Below are positions 41,110-50,118 of a DNA stretch of 64,000 nucleotides, one piece after another (the first letter of the stretch is position 1; each line of letters begins with the position of its first letter). The DNA comes from Streptomyces taklimakanensis. GTDB lineage: Bacteria > Actinomycetota > Actinomycetes > Streptomycetales > Streptomycetaceae. A model generated the notes under the pieces. It saw only the letters and a program-made list of their open reading frames with translations, searched no databases and was not told the DNA's origin. The stretch is taken from NCBI RefSeq assembly GCF_009709575.1, contig NZ_WIXO01000001.1:5458001-5522000 (forward strand). Reading direction: 5' to 3'. The translations under genes and the position numbers were made by a program.

Positions 41110-41389
41110 GATCGCATCGTGGTGCTCATCGGCCGTGTCCGCCACTGAATATCGCCTCCGGACCCGCCTGAGGCCGGCCGCTCCGTCTCGCTTCTGCGGG
41201 GTCCGAGTCCACCAAGCCGAACACACGCTGCCATTTCACCCTGACAAACGATCCACACAGCAGACAGCCGCCCACGACTGGCACGAGTGCCCCGAGGTGC
41301 AGTTACACCAGCCCTTTGATTTGCGGCTTCAATTCGGCGGAGACTCGGTGGTTTCCATGTCGATACCGAGAACGGCGGCATGTTCGACA
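41110..41389. other. Non-coding debris between the DinB gene and the transposase head
   Basis: 280 bases without a supportable gene. It includes TTTGATTTGCGGCTTCAATT and other AT-richer patches that stand out from the surrounding GC-rich DNA. It probably holds the DinB promoter and mobile-element junctions. Confidence 0.4.
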
Positions 41390-41569
41390 CCCCGGTGCGG
41401 CCCACGTACAGGATCGCGTCCACGATGTCGCGCAGGTCGTGTTCCGGCGGCCGACCGAAGTCCAGGGCCCTGTCTGGCGGCGCTCGCGCCGCCAGACAGG
41501 GAGCACCGGCTCGATCAACTCCCAGCGGGCATCGGACGGATCGCTCGGGTACGGGCGTCGCGTCGGCAT
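41390..41569 (-). pseudogene. N-terminal remnant of an IS5-type transposase
   Basis: From ATG 41569 the minus strand reads MPTRRPYPSDPSDARWELIE then PVLPVWRRERRQTG. It then shifts frame and continues LDFGRPPEHDLRDIVDAILY and VGRTGV. The joined sequence matches the N-terminus of Streptomyces IS5-type transposases (YPSDLSDARWxLIEPxLPxW...RPPExDLRDILDAILYVxRTG). It ends at about 41390. The frame change lies by the perfect palindrome at 41468-41501. Confidence 0.75.
41468..41501. repeat. Perfect 16-bp-arm palindrome inside the transposase relic
   Basis: Arms CCCTGTCTGGCGGCGC and GCGCCGCCAGACAGGG with TC between them. It lies exactly where the transposase frame is broken. It would form a strong hairpin in either strand. 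Confidence 0.75.
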
Positions 41570-41802
41570 GCTCCCGGCGTACCGCCGCGGACCGAGTGCG
41601 CCCAGGCTCACGATGACACCATCGGAAGCACGCGTCCATGAAGGCCGGGCGTCCTGGAACGAGACAGGCACAAGTCACTTCCCGCCTCACCCGTCACCCC
41701 ATCTGACCGGCAAGACCCGATCCGTGTCTCCAGCAGCACGAGCACCGCGACCCGGCGGTGTGAAAATCGCCGGATACACGGGCATTACGGATAAAAAGAC
41801 CT
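41570..41802. other. Gene-free DNA between the transposase relic and the CoA-binding gene
   Basis: About 230 bases with no gene. An AT-richer patch (GGATAAAAAGACCTCTAACG, near 41788-41807) lies at the 3' end of the CoA-binding gene and could be a junction. Confidence 0.4.
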
Positions 41803-42210
41803 CTAACGCAGTGACTCGATCTCGATCGCCGGGCAGCGGTCCATCACCATGTCCACTCCGGCCGCGCGGGTGCGCTCGTAGGCCGCCTCGTCGACCACGC
41901 CGAGCTGGAACCAGACGGCCTTCGCGCCGATGGCCACGGCCTCGTCCGCGACACCGCCCGCCAGGCGCGAGTTGACGAACACGTCCACCACGTCGACGGG
42001 GAAGGGGACCTCGGCCAGGGAGGCGTACCCCTTCTCGCCGTGCACCGTCTCCGCCTTCGGGTGGACGGGCACGATCCGCTTGCCGAACCGCTGGAGCACC
42101 CGCGCCACTCCCCAGGCGGCGCGGTCCCGGTTGGACGACAGGCCGACCACCGCCCAGGTGTCGCCGCTCTCGGTCAGGATCCTGCGGACTGTCTCTTCGT
42201 CTGCGTACAT
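41803..42210 (-). CDS. CoA-binding domain protein
   Basis: 135 residues of a single CoA_binding (succinyl-CoA-synthetase-like) Rossmann domain: WAVVGLSSNRDRAAWGVARV, FGKRIVPVHPKAETVHGEKG, VDVVDVFVNSRLAGGVADEA and AKAVWFQLGVVDEAAYERTR then RCPAIEIESL. It is cytoplasmic. These YccU-like proteins bind CoA; physiological role is uncertain. The ATG lies behind GGCAGGGGC. Confidence 0.88.
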   Translation of the reverse strand: MYADEETVRRILTESGDTWAVVGLSSNRDRAAWGVARVLQRFGKRIVPVHPKAETVHGEKGYASLAEVPFPVDVVDVFVNSRLAGGVADEAVAIGAKAVWFQLGVVDEAAYERTRAAGVDMVMDRCPAIEIESLR

Positions 42211-42323
42211 GCCCCTGCCAACCGGTGCCCCGGCCGGACCATTCCCGCTCGTCGCGCGGTGGCCGCGCACCGCTTCGGACCGGCCCGTGACGAGGGCGCC
42301 GAGCCCGCGGCGGGAGCCTGATC

Positions 42324-42329
42324 TAGGCT
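42324..42329 (+). promoter_or_regulatory. -10 element of a probable leaderless promoter (YigZ protein)
   Basis: TAGGCT ends 6 nt before the ATG at 42336. No ribosome site is present. Confidence 0.55.
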
Positions 42330-42335
42330 GGTCGG

Positions 42336-42962
42336 ATGCGGGAGCAGTATGTGACGGTCGCCGGTGAGGGCACGCACGAGATCGAGATCAACCGGTCGCG
42401 TTTCATCTGCACGCTCGCCCCCGTCGCCACCGAGGAGGAGGCGCGGGCGTTCGTCGCCCGCGTCCGGGCCCGGTACGCGGACGCCACCCACAACTGCTGG
42501 GCCTACGTCGTCGGCGCCGACGCCGGGGTGCAGAAGGCGAACGACGACGGCGAGCCCGGCGGTACGGCCGGGGTGCCCATGCTCCAGATGCTGCTGCGCC
42601 GCGAGGTCCGCCACACCGCCGCCGTCGTCACGCGCTACTTCGGCGGGGTGAAGCTGGGCGCGGGCGGGCTGATCCGTGCCTACGGCGGCGCGGTCGGCGA
42701 GGCCCTGGACGCCGTGGGAACGGTCACCCGCCGGCGGATGAGGCTGGTCACCGTCACGGTGGACCACCAGCGGGCCGGGCGGATCGAGAACGACCTGCGC
42801 ACCGGCGGGCGGGACGTGCGCGGGGTGCGCTACGGCGCCGAGGTCGTCATCGAGGTCGGGCTGCCCGAGTCCGAGGTCGACTCCTTCCGGGCCTGGCTCG
42901 CCGACGCCACGGCCGGCGCCGCCCGACTGGAGCCGGGCGGCGAGACGTACGGCACCGGGTGA
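42336..42962 (+). CDS. YigZ/IMPACT family protein
   Basis: 208 residues. The UPF0029 N-terminal domain is clear: EIEINRSRFICTLAPVATEE, DATHNCWAYVVGADAGVQKA, NDDGEPGGTAGVPMLQMLLR and VVTRYFGGVKLGAGGLIRAYG. A smaller DUF1949-like C-terminal domain follows. IMPACT-family proteins are linked to translation control in eukaryotes; the bacterial role is unknown. The start looks leaderless. It is divergent from the CoA-binding gene. Confidence 0.9.
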   Translation: MREQYVTVAGEGTHEIEINRSRFICTLAPVATEEEARAFVARVRARYADATHNCWAYVVGADAGVQKANDDGEPGGTAGVPMLQMLLRREVRHTAAVVTRYFGGVKLGAGGLIRAYGGAVGEALDAVGTVTRRRMRLVTVTVDHQRAGRIENDLRTGGRDVRGVRYGAEVVIEVGLPESEVDSFRAWLADATAGAARLEPGGETYGTG

Positions 42963-42976
42963 CCTCTCCGGGCCGT

Positions 42977-42993
42977 CCGGTCGCCGCGACCGG
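42977..42993 (+). terminator. Possible terminator after the YigZ gene
   Basis: CCGGTCGCCGCGACCGG, a palindrome that could fold as a 6-bp stem with a 5-nt loop, 14 bases past the stop. Short. Confidence 0.35.
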
Positions 42994-43196
42994 GCCCCGG
43001 GGGCGCGGTGGGACGTTCACCGCCGACCGTCCGCCCCCGCGTGAACCGTACGTCGCGGATATCGACAGCTTGGGTAAACAGCAGCGGAAATGAGTACCCC
43101 TGTTCTACTCTTCACTCTCGGTACGGAGGCGACTGCACGGCCGGCTGTGCCGGTCGGGCGGGGGATGGGGACGCCGACCGAGTAGGGGGGCATGGC

Positions 43197-44693
43197 TTGT
43201 TCGAAGCTGCCGGAGCGCGGGTCATCGACTCGCCCGCGGAGTTAGCCGAGCCGTTTCGTGTCCGGACGGACGAGGGGAGGGGGAGGGGGAGGCCGTGGGG
43301 TGATCGGCGCCTCCCGGTGGCTCTGACGGTGGACCTGCTGGGCGCCGCCACGCCGGTCGGTGTGCTGGGCGCCCTGGAGGGGCAGCCGCGGCCGCTGCTG
43401 ACCGGTGTGCTGGTCGGTGCCGCCTGGCCGCTGGTCGAGGCGTTGCGCGGGCGTTACGCCCCCGAATCGCTCGGGCGCCGCGGTGCCGTGCTGCCGGTGG
43501 TCCGCGACTGGTTGACGATGTTGGGCGGGTTGGCCTCGGTGTGCGTCGCGGCGCGGATCGAGGTGTCGGCCGCCGCGTGGGTGGTGGCACTGCTGCCGTG
43601 CCTCGTGGCGACCGTAGCGCACCGCGAACTGGCGCATCGGCACACCTCGGCGTCGCGCGACCGCGCCCCGGGGCCGCGACGGGTGCTCGTGGTGGGGGAG
43701 GCCGAGGGCGTCGACGGCCTCCTCGCCCGACTGGCCGGGCGCACCGACGGCGAGTACCTGGTGGTCGGCAGCCACGTGGTCGGCGGCGGTACGGCCGACC
43801 CGGCGCAGCCGGCCCCCGTCCGGCTCCCGGTCGGCGCCGCAGGCCGCTCGGACGGGGAGGGCGCGGACGCCGTCCTCAAGCGCGCCGTGGAGGCCGACGC
43901 CGACCTGGTGTTCGTCGTCCCGGGCCGGAGCCTGTCGGGCGAGCGGCTGCGCCGTCTGGCCTGGGCGCTGCACGACGACGGACGGGACCTGGCCGTCGTC
44001 CCCGGCCTCGTCGACGTCGCGCGGCACCGGCTGCGGCCGGCACGGGTCGCGGGGATGACGGTGTTGCACGTCGTTCCGGCGGCGCGGCGCGGTCTGCCGG
44101 TGCTGTCGAAGCGGGTCACCGACGTGGTGGGGGCCCTGGTGCTGGCCGTGCTGCTGGCCCCGCTGCTGGTGGCGGTGGCGCTGGCGGTGCGCCTGTCGTC
44201 ACCGGGGCCGGTGGTCTACCGGCAGGTGCGCGTGGGCCAGGGACGGGTGCCGTTCCGGATGTGGAAGTTCCGCACGATGGTGGACGCCGCCGACCGGATG
44301 CGCCCCGCCCTGGAGGCGGTCAACGAACACGACGGGGCGATGTTCAAGATGCGCCGGGATCCGCGGGTCACCCGGTTGGGACGTGTCCTGCGCCGCTACT
44401 CCCTGGACGAGTTGCCCCAGCTCTACAACGTGTTGGCCGGCCACATGTCGCTGGTCGGTCCGCGGCCGCCGCTGCCCGAGGAGGTGGAGCGGTACGACGA
44501 GACGGAGCTGCGCAGGCTGTCGGTCAAGCCGGGGATCACCGGCCTGTGGCAGGTCAGCGGACGGTCCGACCTGTCGTGGGAGGAGACCGTCGCGTTGGAC
44601 CTGAGCTACGTGGACAACTGGAGCTACGCCAAGGACGTCGACCTTCTGGCCCGTACGCTCCGAGCCGTGGTGAGCGCCCGTGGCGCCTACTAG
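43197..44693 (+). CDS. Priming sugar-phosphate transferase (polyprenyl glycosylphosphotransferase)
   Basis: 498 residues. The N-terminal half has membrane helices ([40 protein letters not shown]) and a CoA-binding-like middle domain ([20 protein letters not shown]). The C-terminal bacterial sugar-transferase domain begins near residue 304 ([20 protein letters not shown]). It holds [30 protein letters not shown] and [19 protein letters not shown]. Such WbaP/CpsE-type enzymes load the first sugar phosphate onto undecaprenyl phosphate and start polysaccharide assembly. The start is TTG with GGGGGG upstream. It opens the polysaccharide locus. Confidence 0.9.
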   Translation: MFEAAGARVIDSPAELAEPFRVRTDEGRGRGRPWGDRRLPVALTVDLLGAATPVGVLGALEGQPRPLLTGVLVGAAWPLVEALRGRYAPESLGRRGAVLPVVRDWLTMLGGLASVCVAARIEVSAAAWVVALLPCLVATVAHRELAHRHTSASRDRAPGPRRVLVVGEAEGVDGLLARLAGRTDGEYLVVGSHVVGGGTADPAQPAPVRLPVGAAGRSDGEGADAVLKRAVEADADLVFVVPGRSLSGERLRRLAWALHDDGRDLAVVPGLVDVARHRLRPARVAGMTVLHVVPAARRGLPVLSKRVTDVVGALVLAVLLAPLLVAVALAVRLSSPGPVVYRQVRVGQGRVPFRMWKFRTMVDAADRMRPALEAVNEHDGAMFKMRRDPRVTRLGRVLRRYSLDELPQLYNVLAGHMSLVGPRPPLPEEVERYDETELRRLSVKPGITGLWQVSGRSDLSWEETVALDLSYVDNWSYAKDVDLLARTLRAVVSARGAY

Positions 44694-44790
44694 GAGAGCC
44701 GGGGGGCGTGGTGCCGTCGTACCGCCCGGCCGCGGACGGAGCCGCGGACGGAGCCGCGTCCAAGGCGGCGGACCGCGGCGGGCGGCCGTG

Positions 44791-45735
44791 TCAGGCCGGT
44801 TCCGCCGACGTCCGCCAGGCGCGGTAGGTGGCGGCGATCCCCTCTTCGAGTCCGATCGAGGGGGACCAGCCCAGCGCGCGTATCCGGCTCACGTCGAGCA
44901 GCTTGCGCGGGGTCCCGTCGGGCCTGGTGGCGTCGAAGGCGATCCGACCCTCGTAGCCCACCACCGACGCGACCGTCTCGGCCAGCTCGCGGATCGTCAG
45001 GTCCGCACCGCAGCCGACGTTGACCGGCGCGTCGTCGTCGTAGCGGCGCAACAGCACCTCGCACGCGCCGGCCAGGTCGTCCACGTGCAGGAACTCGCGG
45101 CGCGGCGTGCCGGTGCCCCACAGCACGACCTCCTTCGCGCCTCTCTCCCGCGCCTCGTGGAAACGGCGGATCAGGGCGGGCAGGACGTGCGAGGTCTCCG
45201 GGTCGAAGTTGTCGTTCGGCCCGTAGAGGTTGGTCGGCATCGCCGAGACGAAGGAGGCGCCGAACTGCCGCCGGTAGGACTGGACCTGGACGATGCCGGC
45301 GATCTTGGCGAGGGCATAGGCCCGGTTGGTCGGCTCCAGGGGGCCGGTCAGCAGGGCGTCCTCGGTGATCGGCTGGTCGGCGTGCCTGGGGTAGATGCAG
45401 CTCGATCCGAGGAAGAGCAGCCGGCGCACCCCGGCGGCGTGCGCCCCGGAGATCACGCCGAGCTGGATGTGGAGGTTGTCCTCCAGGAACGGGACGGGAT
45501 ACGTGCTGTTGGCCATGATCCCGCCGACCTTCGCGGCGGCCAGGACCACGGCGTCGGGCCGGGTGTCGCGCAGGTACGCGGCCGTGGCGACGCCGTCGCG
45601 CAGGTCGAGTTCGGCGCGGGAGCGGGTCAACACCGTGTAACCGCGGCCGGCCAGGTGCCGGGCCACGGCGGAGCCGACCAGACCTCGGTGTCCCGCGACG
45701 AAGACGCGGGCGGGCGGGGGCAGCAGATCGTCCAT
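44791..45735 (-). CDS. fcl: GDP-L-fucose synthase (GDP-4-keto-6-deoxymannose epimerase/reductase)
   Basis: 314 residues. Extended SDR: cofactor motif [40 protein letters not shown], catalytic Ser in [11 protein letters not shown], YxxxK in [20 protein letters not shown] and [20 protein letters not shown]. The whole is near identical in layout to known GDP-fucose synthases. With the divergent gmd, it turns GDP-mannose into GDP-L-fucose for the polymer. The ATG 45735 has no ribosome site but a CACAAT 7 nt upstream, suggesting a leaderless message. Confidence 0.93.
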   Translation of the reverse strand: MDDLLPPPARVFVAGHRGLVGSAVARHLAGRGYTVLTRSRAELDLRDGVATAAYLRDTRPDAVVLAAAKVGGIMANSTYPVPFLEDNLHIQLGVISGAHAAGVRRLLFLGSSCIYPRHADQPITEDALLTGPLEPTNRAYALAKIAGIVQVQSYRRQFGASFVSAMPTNLYGPNDNFDPETSHVLPALIRRFHEARERGAKEVVLWGTGTPRREFLHVDDLAGACEVLLRRYDDDAPVNVGCGADLTIRELAETVASVVGYEGRIAFDATRPDGTPRKLLDVSRIRALGWSPSIGLEEGIAATYRAWRTSAEPA

Positions 45736-45742
45736 GGCGGGG

Positions 45743-45748
45743 ATTGTG
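45743..45748 (-). promoter_or_regulatory. -10-like element before fcl
   Basis: CACAAT on the minus strand ends 7 nt before the ATG at 45735. It resembles the element before the gene at 32529. Confidence 0.4.
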
Positions 45749-45809
45749 CCAGGGAACACCATGCTTTCATCCGACTTCTGGTGAAATACCGGCAGTCGGT
45801 GCCGTCGGC

Positions 45810-45856
45810 GCCGTCCCCCACGGCGGAACGGGCCCCGTTCCGCCGTGGGGGACGGC
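45810..45856. repeat. Perfect 23-bp-arm palindrome between fcl and gmd
   Basis: Bases 45810-45832 are the exact reverse complement of 45834-45856, with one base (C45833) at the centre. The left arm opens GCCGTCCCCCACGGCGG and ends AACGGG. It lies 41 bp before the gmd start and 74 bp from the fcl start, between the divergent genes. It could be a transcriptional operator, a strong hairpin in the gmd leader, or a terminator protecting the two promoters. Confidence 0.85.
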
Positions 45857-45897
45857 AGGGCGGGGCCGCACAACCGAACTCTCGTGGGGGGAGCACC

Positions 45898-46911
45898 ATG
45901 CCGCGTACCGCTGTGATCACGGGCATCACCGGGCAGGACGGCTCGTACCTGGCCGAACTGCTGCTGGGCAAGGGCTACACCGTGCACGGCCTGATGAGAC
46001 GCTCGTCCAGCTTCAACACCGAGCGCATCGACCACATCTACGAGGACCCGCAGACGCCCGGCCGGCGACTGGTGCTGCACCACGTCGACCTCTCCGACGG
46101 GGTGGCGCTGGTGAACCTGCTGCGCGACGTCCGGCCCGACGAGGTGTACAACCTGGGTGCGCAGTCCCACGTCCGCGTCTCCTTCGACGCCCCGCTCTAC
46201 ACCGGTGACGTGACCGGCCTGGGCGCCTTACGGTTGCTGGAGGCCATCCGCGCCGGCGGCGTGGAGACCCGGCTGTACCAGGCCTCCTCCTCGGAGATGT
46301 TCGGCTCCACCCCGCCCCCGCAGAACGAGACCACCCCCTTCCACCCCCGCAGCCCCTACGGCTGCGCCAAGGTCATGGCGTACTGGGCGACCGTCAACTA
46401 CCGGGAGGCGTACGGGATGCACGCCGTCAACGGCATCCTCTTCAACCACGAGAGCCCGCGCCGCGGCGAGACCTTCGTCACCCGCAAGATCACCCGTGCC
46501 GTCGCCCGCATCCGGGCCGGCCTCCAGGAGCACCTGTACCTGGGCAACCTCGACGCCGTCCGCGACTGGGGGTACGCCCCCGAGTACGTCGAGGCCATGT
46601 GGCGCATGCTCCAGCGGGACGAGCCCGACGACTACGTGGTGGCCACCGGGGTGGCGGCGACCGTCCGCGACTTCCTCGACGCGGCCTTCGGCGCCGTCGG
46701 CCTGGACTGGGAGCGACACGTCCGCCACGACCCCAAGTACGAGCGTCCCACCGAGGTGGACGCCCTGATCGGCGACGCCTCCAAGGCCCAGAAGCTGCTG
46801 GACTGGTCGCCCGAGGTGCGCTACGACGAACTGGCCCGGATCATGGTCGAGGCCGATGTGGCGCAACTGGAGGCCGAGCTCTCCGGACGCCGGGTGCGGG
46901 TGGACCGGTGA
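45898..46911 (+). CDS. gmd: GDP-mannose 4,6-dehydratase
   Basis: 337 residues. Extended [62 protein letters not shown], the catalytic Thr/Ser-Glu region [20 protein letters not shown], YxxxK in [20 protein letters not shown] and [20 protein letters not shown]. It converts GDP-mannose to GDP-4-keto-6-deoxymannose, the first step toward GDP-L-fucose or GDP-rhamnose. It is divergent from fcl. The stop overlaps the acetyltransferase GTG. The ATG lies behind GGGGGGAGCACC. Confidence 0.95.
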   Translation: MPRTAVITGITGQDGSYLAELLLGKGYTVHGLMRRSSSFNTERIDHIYEDPQTPGRRLVLHHVDLSDGVALVNLLRDVRPDEVYNLGAQSHVRVSFDAPLYTGDVTGLGALRLLEAIRAGGVETRLYQASSSEMFGSTPPPQNETTPFHPRSPYGCAKVMAYWATVNYREAYGMHAVNGILFNHESPRRGETFVTRKITRAVARIRAGLQEHLYLGNLDAVRDWGYAPEYVEAMWRMLQRDEPDDYVVATGVAATVRDFLDAAFGAVGLDWERHVRHDPKYERPTEVDALIGDASKAQKLLDWSPEVRYDELARIMVEADVAQLEAELSGRRVRVDR

Positions 46912-47444
46912 GCGCCCCGGCCGCCCCGCGCCGGCTGCGCGGTTTCACGGGGGCCGGCTACGACAAGCAGCGCGGTGTGCTGGTCCAGGCCGCCTGGTTC
47001 GCGGTGCTCAACCTGGTCTTCGTCAAGTGGTGGCTCCCGCCGCGCTGGCGTCCGGCGCTGCTGCGGGCGTTCGGCGCCCGGGTGGGGGAGCGGGTCCTGA
47101 TCCGTCATCGGGCGCGCGTCCAGTGGCCGTGGAAGCTGACGATCGGCGACGACGTCTGGATCGGTGAGGGCGCCTGGCTGATCAACCTGGAGCCGATCAC
47201 GATCGACAGTGACGTGTGCGTCTCCCAGGAGGCCGTGCTCTGCACCGGGAGCCATCGGAGGCACTCGCCCACCTTCGAGTTCGACAACGCGCCGATCCAC
47301 CTGGAGAGCGGTGCCTGGGTGGCCGCCCGCGCCATGGTGCTGCGCGGTGTCACCGTCGGCGCGGGCGCGGTGGTCGGTGCCGGGGCGGTCGCCCATCGCG
47401 ACCTGCCGGCCGGTGCCGTGCACACCGTCGGGAGGGATCGTTGA
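46908..47444 (+). CDS. WcaF-like sugar O-acetyltransferase
   Basis: 178 residues. The N-terminal membrane-associated region ([20 protein letters not shown]) and hexapeptide repeats ([60 protein letters not shown]) match colanic-acid WcaF-type acetyltransferases. The catalytic His is probably in CTGSHRRHS. It would O-acetylate a sugar of the repeat unit. Start GTG overlaps the gmd stop; its own stop overlaps the next gene by TTGA. Confidence 0.88.
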   Translation: MSAPAAPRRLRGFTGAGYDKQRGVLVQAAWFAVLNLVFVKWWLPPRWRPALLRAFGARVGERVLIRHRARVQWPWKLTIGDDVWIGEGAWLINLEPITIDSDVCVSQEAVLCTGSHRRHSPTFEFDNAPIHLESGAWVAARAMVLRGVTVGAGAVVGAGAVAHRDLPAGAVHTVGRDR

Positions 47445-48634
47445 GGATCGTCCACACCGTCACCCTGGTCGGCGACGACGGGGCGTACGGTGGCCCGGTC
47501 AGCGTGGCCACCGGACAACTCGCCGAACTCGCCGCCCGCGGCCACGACGTCACCCTGGTGTCGCTGTGGCGGGGGCGCGCGGCTCCGCCGCGCACCGCGG
47601 GCGGCGTTCCGCTGCGCGCCCCCCGCGCCCGCACGCTGGTGCCCGGACAGGGGTTCCTCGGCCTGTTCAACCCCCGCCTGGCCGTCACCCTGTGGCGGCA
47701 GACGGCCCGGGCCGACGTGCTGCACGTCCACGCCGGACGGGACCTGGTCTCGCTCGCCGCGCTCGCCGTCGCGGTGCTGCGTCGCCGCCCGTTCGTGGTG
47801 CAGACCCACGGCATGGTCCAGCCCCGCCGCTCGGCCGCGGTCCGCCTCTTCGACCGCTGCTACGTGCCGTTGCTGCGCAGGGCCCGCGCCGCGTTGGTGC
47901 TGACCGAGGAGGAGGAGACCGGGCTGCGCAGGGTACTGCGGCCGGGTGGCCCGCCGATGGTCAGGCTGCCCAACGGCGTGCGCGTCCCGCCCGGCGAGGC
48001 GGGGGTTCCGGACCCCGAGGCCGCCGCCGACGCCGACGCCGAGGGGGCGACCGGTGCGACCGGGACGGACGTGCTCTTCCTGGCCCGTCTGCATCCGGTC
48101 AAGCGCCCCGAGGCGTTCGTGCGCATGGCGGCGCTGGTCCACCGCAAGCACCCCGAGACGACCTTCACCCTGCACGGCGCGGACGAGGGTCGGCTGGCGG
48201 AGGTGCTGCGCCTGGTCGCGGAGGAGGGCCTGACCGGGACGGTGGAGTACGGCGGCCCGTTGGACCACGCCGCCGCCCTGCGACGCCTGGCCCGCGCCAC
48301 CGTGTACGTGCTGCCCAGCGAGGCGGAGGTGTTCCCGATGAGCCTCCTGGAGGGGTTGGCCGCGGGCACCCCGGTGGTCTGCACCCGCACCTGCGGGCTC
48401 GCCCCCGAACTGGAACGGCGCGGAGCGGCCCTGGTCACCGACGGGACACCCGAGCGGCTCGCCGAGGCGGTGCTGGCCCTGCTGGAGGACGGCGAGCTGT
48501 CCGCGCGCACCGCGCGGGCGGGCCGGGCGGCGGTCGCGGAGAAGTACTCGATCACGTCCGTGGTCGGCCGTCTGGAAGGGCTGTACGGAACCATCGCCGG
48601 ATCCGGTGGGTCCGACGCGGGGCGGCCGGGATGA
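47441..48634 (+). CDS. Glycosyltransferase family 4
   Basis: 397 residues of GT-B fold. N-terminal DAYGGPVSVATGQLAELAAR-like region (here GDDGAYGGPVSVATGQLAEL), VLHVHAGRDLVSLAALAVAV and THGMVQPRRSA. C-terminal LFLARLHPVKRPEAFVRMAA and the E-x7-E region VYVLPSEAEVFPMSLLEGLA. It would add a sugar from a nucleotide donor to the lipid-linked repeat unit at the inner membrane face. The start is TTG overlapping the acetyltransferase stop, with GGAGGG upstream. Donor and acceptor cannot be read. Confidence 0.9.
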   Translation: MRIVHTVTLVGDDGAYGGPVSVATGQLAELAARGHDVTLVSLWRGRAAPPRTAGGVPLRAPRARTLVPGQGFLGLFNPRLAVTLWRQTARADVLHVHAGRDLVSLAALAVAVLRRRPFVVQTHGMVQPRRSAAVRLFDRCYVPLLRRARAALVLTEEEETGLRRVLRPGGPPMVRLPNGVRVPPGEAGVPDPEAAADADAEGATGATGTDVLFLARLHPVKRPEAFVRMAALVHRKHPETTFTLHGADEGRLAEVLRLVAEEGLTGTVEYGGPLDHAAALRRLARATVYVLPSEAEVFPMSLLEGLAAGTPVVCTRTCGLAPELERRGAALVTDGTPERLAEAVLALLEDGELSARTARAGRAAVAEKYSITSVVGRLEGLYGTIAGSGGSDAGRPG

Positions 48635-48653
48635 GCCGCCGACCGGCCCTCCG

Positions 48654-48685
48654 GGCGGACGCGGGCACACCGTCCCGCGTCCGCC
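48654..48685. terminator. Bidirectional terminator between two convergent glycosyltransferase genes
   Basis: A perfect 12-bp stem GGCGGACGCGGG/CCCGCGTCCGCC with an 8-nt loop sits in the 56-bp gap between the two stops. Confidence 0.7.
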
Positions 48686-48690
48686 GGCGC

Positions 48691-49932
48691 TCAGCCGGCG
48701 GCCAGGGCCTCCTCCACCAGGGCGGTGATCCGCTCCAGGCCGGCCCGACGGCTCAGCCGTCGCTCGACGTACTCCCGGCCCCGCGCGCCCAGCTCGGCGC
48801 AGCGCTCCGCGTCGGCGGCCAGCGAGCGGACCGCCGCCAAGAGCGCCTTCGGGTCCTCCGGCGGCACCACCACGCCGGCTCCGGAGCGCTCCACCTCCCG
48901 CGCGGTGCCGCTCCCGGCCGCCACGGAGGCGACTACCGGCTGGCCGGCGGTGAAGTACGAGGTCAGCTTGGACGGCAGGCTCATGTCCACCACCGATGCC
49001 CGCTGGGTGACGGCCAGCACGTCGGCGGCGGCCAGCACCTCGGGGAACTCCTCGGCGTCGGCGGGCGGCAGGAAGGACAGCGCGCCCACGCCCGCCCCCA
49101 GCCTCAGCAGGTGCTCGCGCAGATGGCCGTCCCCCATCAGCACCACCCGCACCCCACCGCCGTCCCGGTCGACCAGCCGGGCGGTCTCCACCAGCACCTC
49201 CAGGCCCTGTTTGAGACCCATGTTGCCCGAGTGCAGCACGACGACGGTGTCCTCGGACCACCCCAGCCGGGCCCGGGTCCGGGCCCGGTCGCCGTCGGGG
49301 GCGCGCACATGCGTCCAGTTGGGCACCACCCGCACCCGCTCCCGGGGCACGCCCATGGCCGCCACCCGATCCGTGAACGACTCGTGCACCACCCCGACCA
49401 CCGACGCCGAGCGCAGCACCCGGCCCTCCACGTTCCCGGCCTGCGAGGCGACCCGGCCGGCGCCGCGCATCCCGCTCTGTCCCGCCGCCGCGCCCATCAG
49501 GTCCTGGACGACCACCACGTGCGGCACCCCGGCGCGCCGGGCGATCCGGGCGCCCAGCACGCCGCCGGCCAAGCTGGGCACCTGGCTGAGCACCACGTCC
49601 GGGCGGACGCGGGGCGGTGCCAGAAGGCCGTGGGCCAGCACGCTCGCCTCGAACAGGCCCCGGCGCAACGCGGTCTGGCGGGCCGGCACCGTGTGCCGCC
49701 GGCGATGGACGACGACCCCCTCGCGCACCTCGGTCAGCCGCCACCTCCCGCGGTACGCCTCGGGCACGCGCCACGCCGGGTAGTGGGGCATCCCGGCCAG
49801 TACGTGGGTGTCGGCGCCCGAGGCGGCCAGGTGCTCGGCGATCTGTGTCGAGTACGGGCCGATCCCGGCGTGCTCCGGCGCGTAGTTGGTCGAGACCACG
49901 AGCACGCGGCGGCCCGAGAGAAAGTCCTGCAC
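48691..49932 (-). CDS. Glycosyltransferase family 4 (WbuB-like)
   Basis: 413 residues. VLVVSTNYAPEHAGIGPYST at the start, LAGMPHYPAWRVPEAYRGRW, and the C-terminal donor domain VVLHSGNMGLKQGLEVLVET, VLMGDGHLREHLLRLG and SLPSKLTSYFTAGQPVVASV are typical of WbuB/WcaI-type GT4 enzymes, which transfer fucose or N-acetylfucosamine-like sugars. That fits the GDP-fucose genes nearby, but donor is inferred. The start is GTG with GGAGGGGGG upstream. It is the only glycosyltransferase on the minus strand here. Confidence 0.88.
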   Translation of the reverse strand: MQDFLSGRRVLVVSTNYAPEHAGIGPYSTQIAEHLAASGADTHVLAGMPHYPAWRVPEAYRGRWRLTEVREGVVVHRRRHTVPARQTALRRGLFEASVLAHGLLAPPRVRPDVVLSQVPSLAGGVLGARIARRAGVPHVVVVQDLMGAAAGQSGMRGAGRVASQAGNVEGRVLRSASVVGVVHESFTDRVAAMGVPRERVRVVPNWTHVRAPDGDRARTRARLGWSEDTVVVLHSGNMGLKQGLEVLVETARLVDRDGGGVRVVLMGDGHLREHLLRLGAGVGALSFLPPADAEEFPEVLAAADVLAVTQRASVVDMSLPSKLTSYFTAGQPVVASVAAGSGTAREVERSGAGVVVPPEDPKALLAAVRSLAADAERCAELGARGREYVERRLSRRAGLERITALVEEALAAG

Positions 49933-50118
49933 TGCCGTCCCCCCTCCGAAGGTGCGGTCATCGTAGGCTCCCGCGCGCCGGCGCGGACCCGGAACGGGAT
50001 CCGTGCCCGAACCCGACCCGCACCGCGCGGACGGGGATCCGAGACCGACCACGACCCCGCCCGCGTCCGGCCCACCGACCACGGAGCCGGGCACGGGACG
50101 GGGGGAGGAGATCCGGCG

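Noticed and set aside
43008-43196. Longer N-terminus of the priming transferase from 43008
   Set aside because: The extra residues have no family similarity and lie in the promoter region; the TTG at 43197 has a GGGGGG site.
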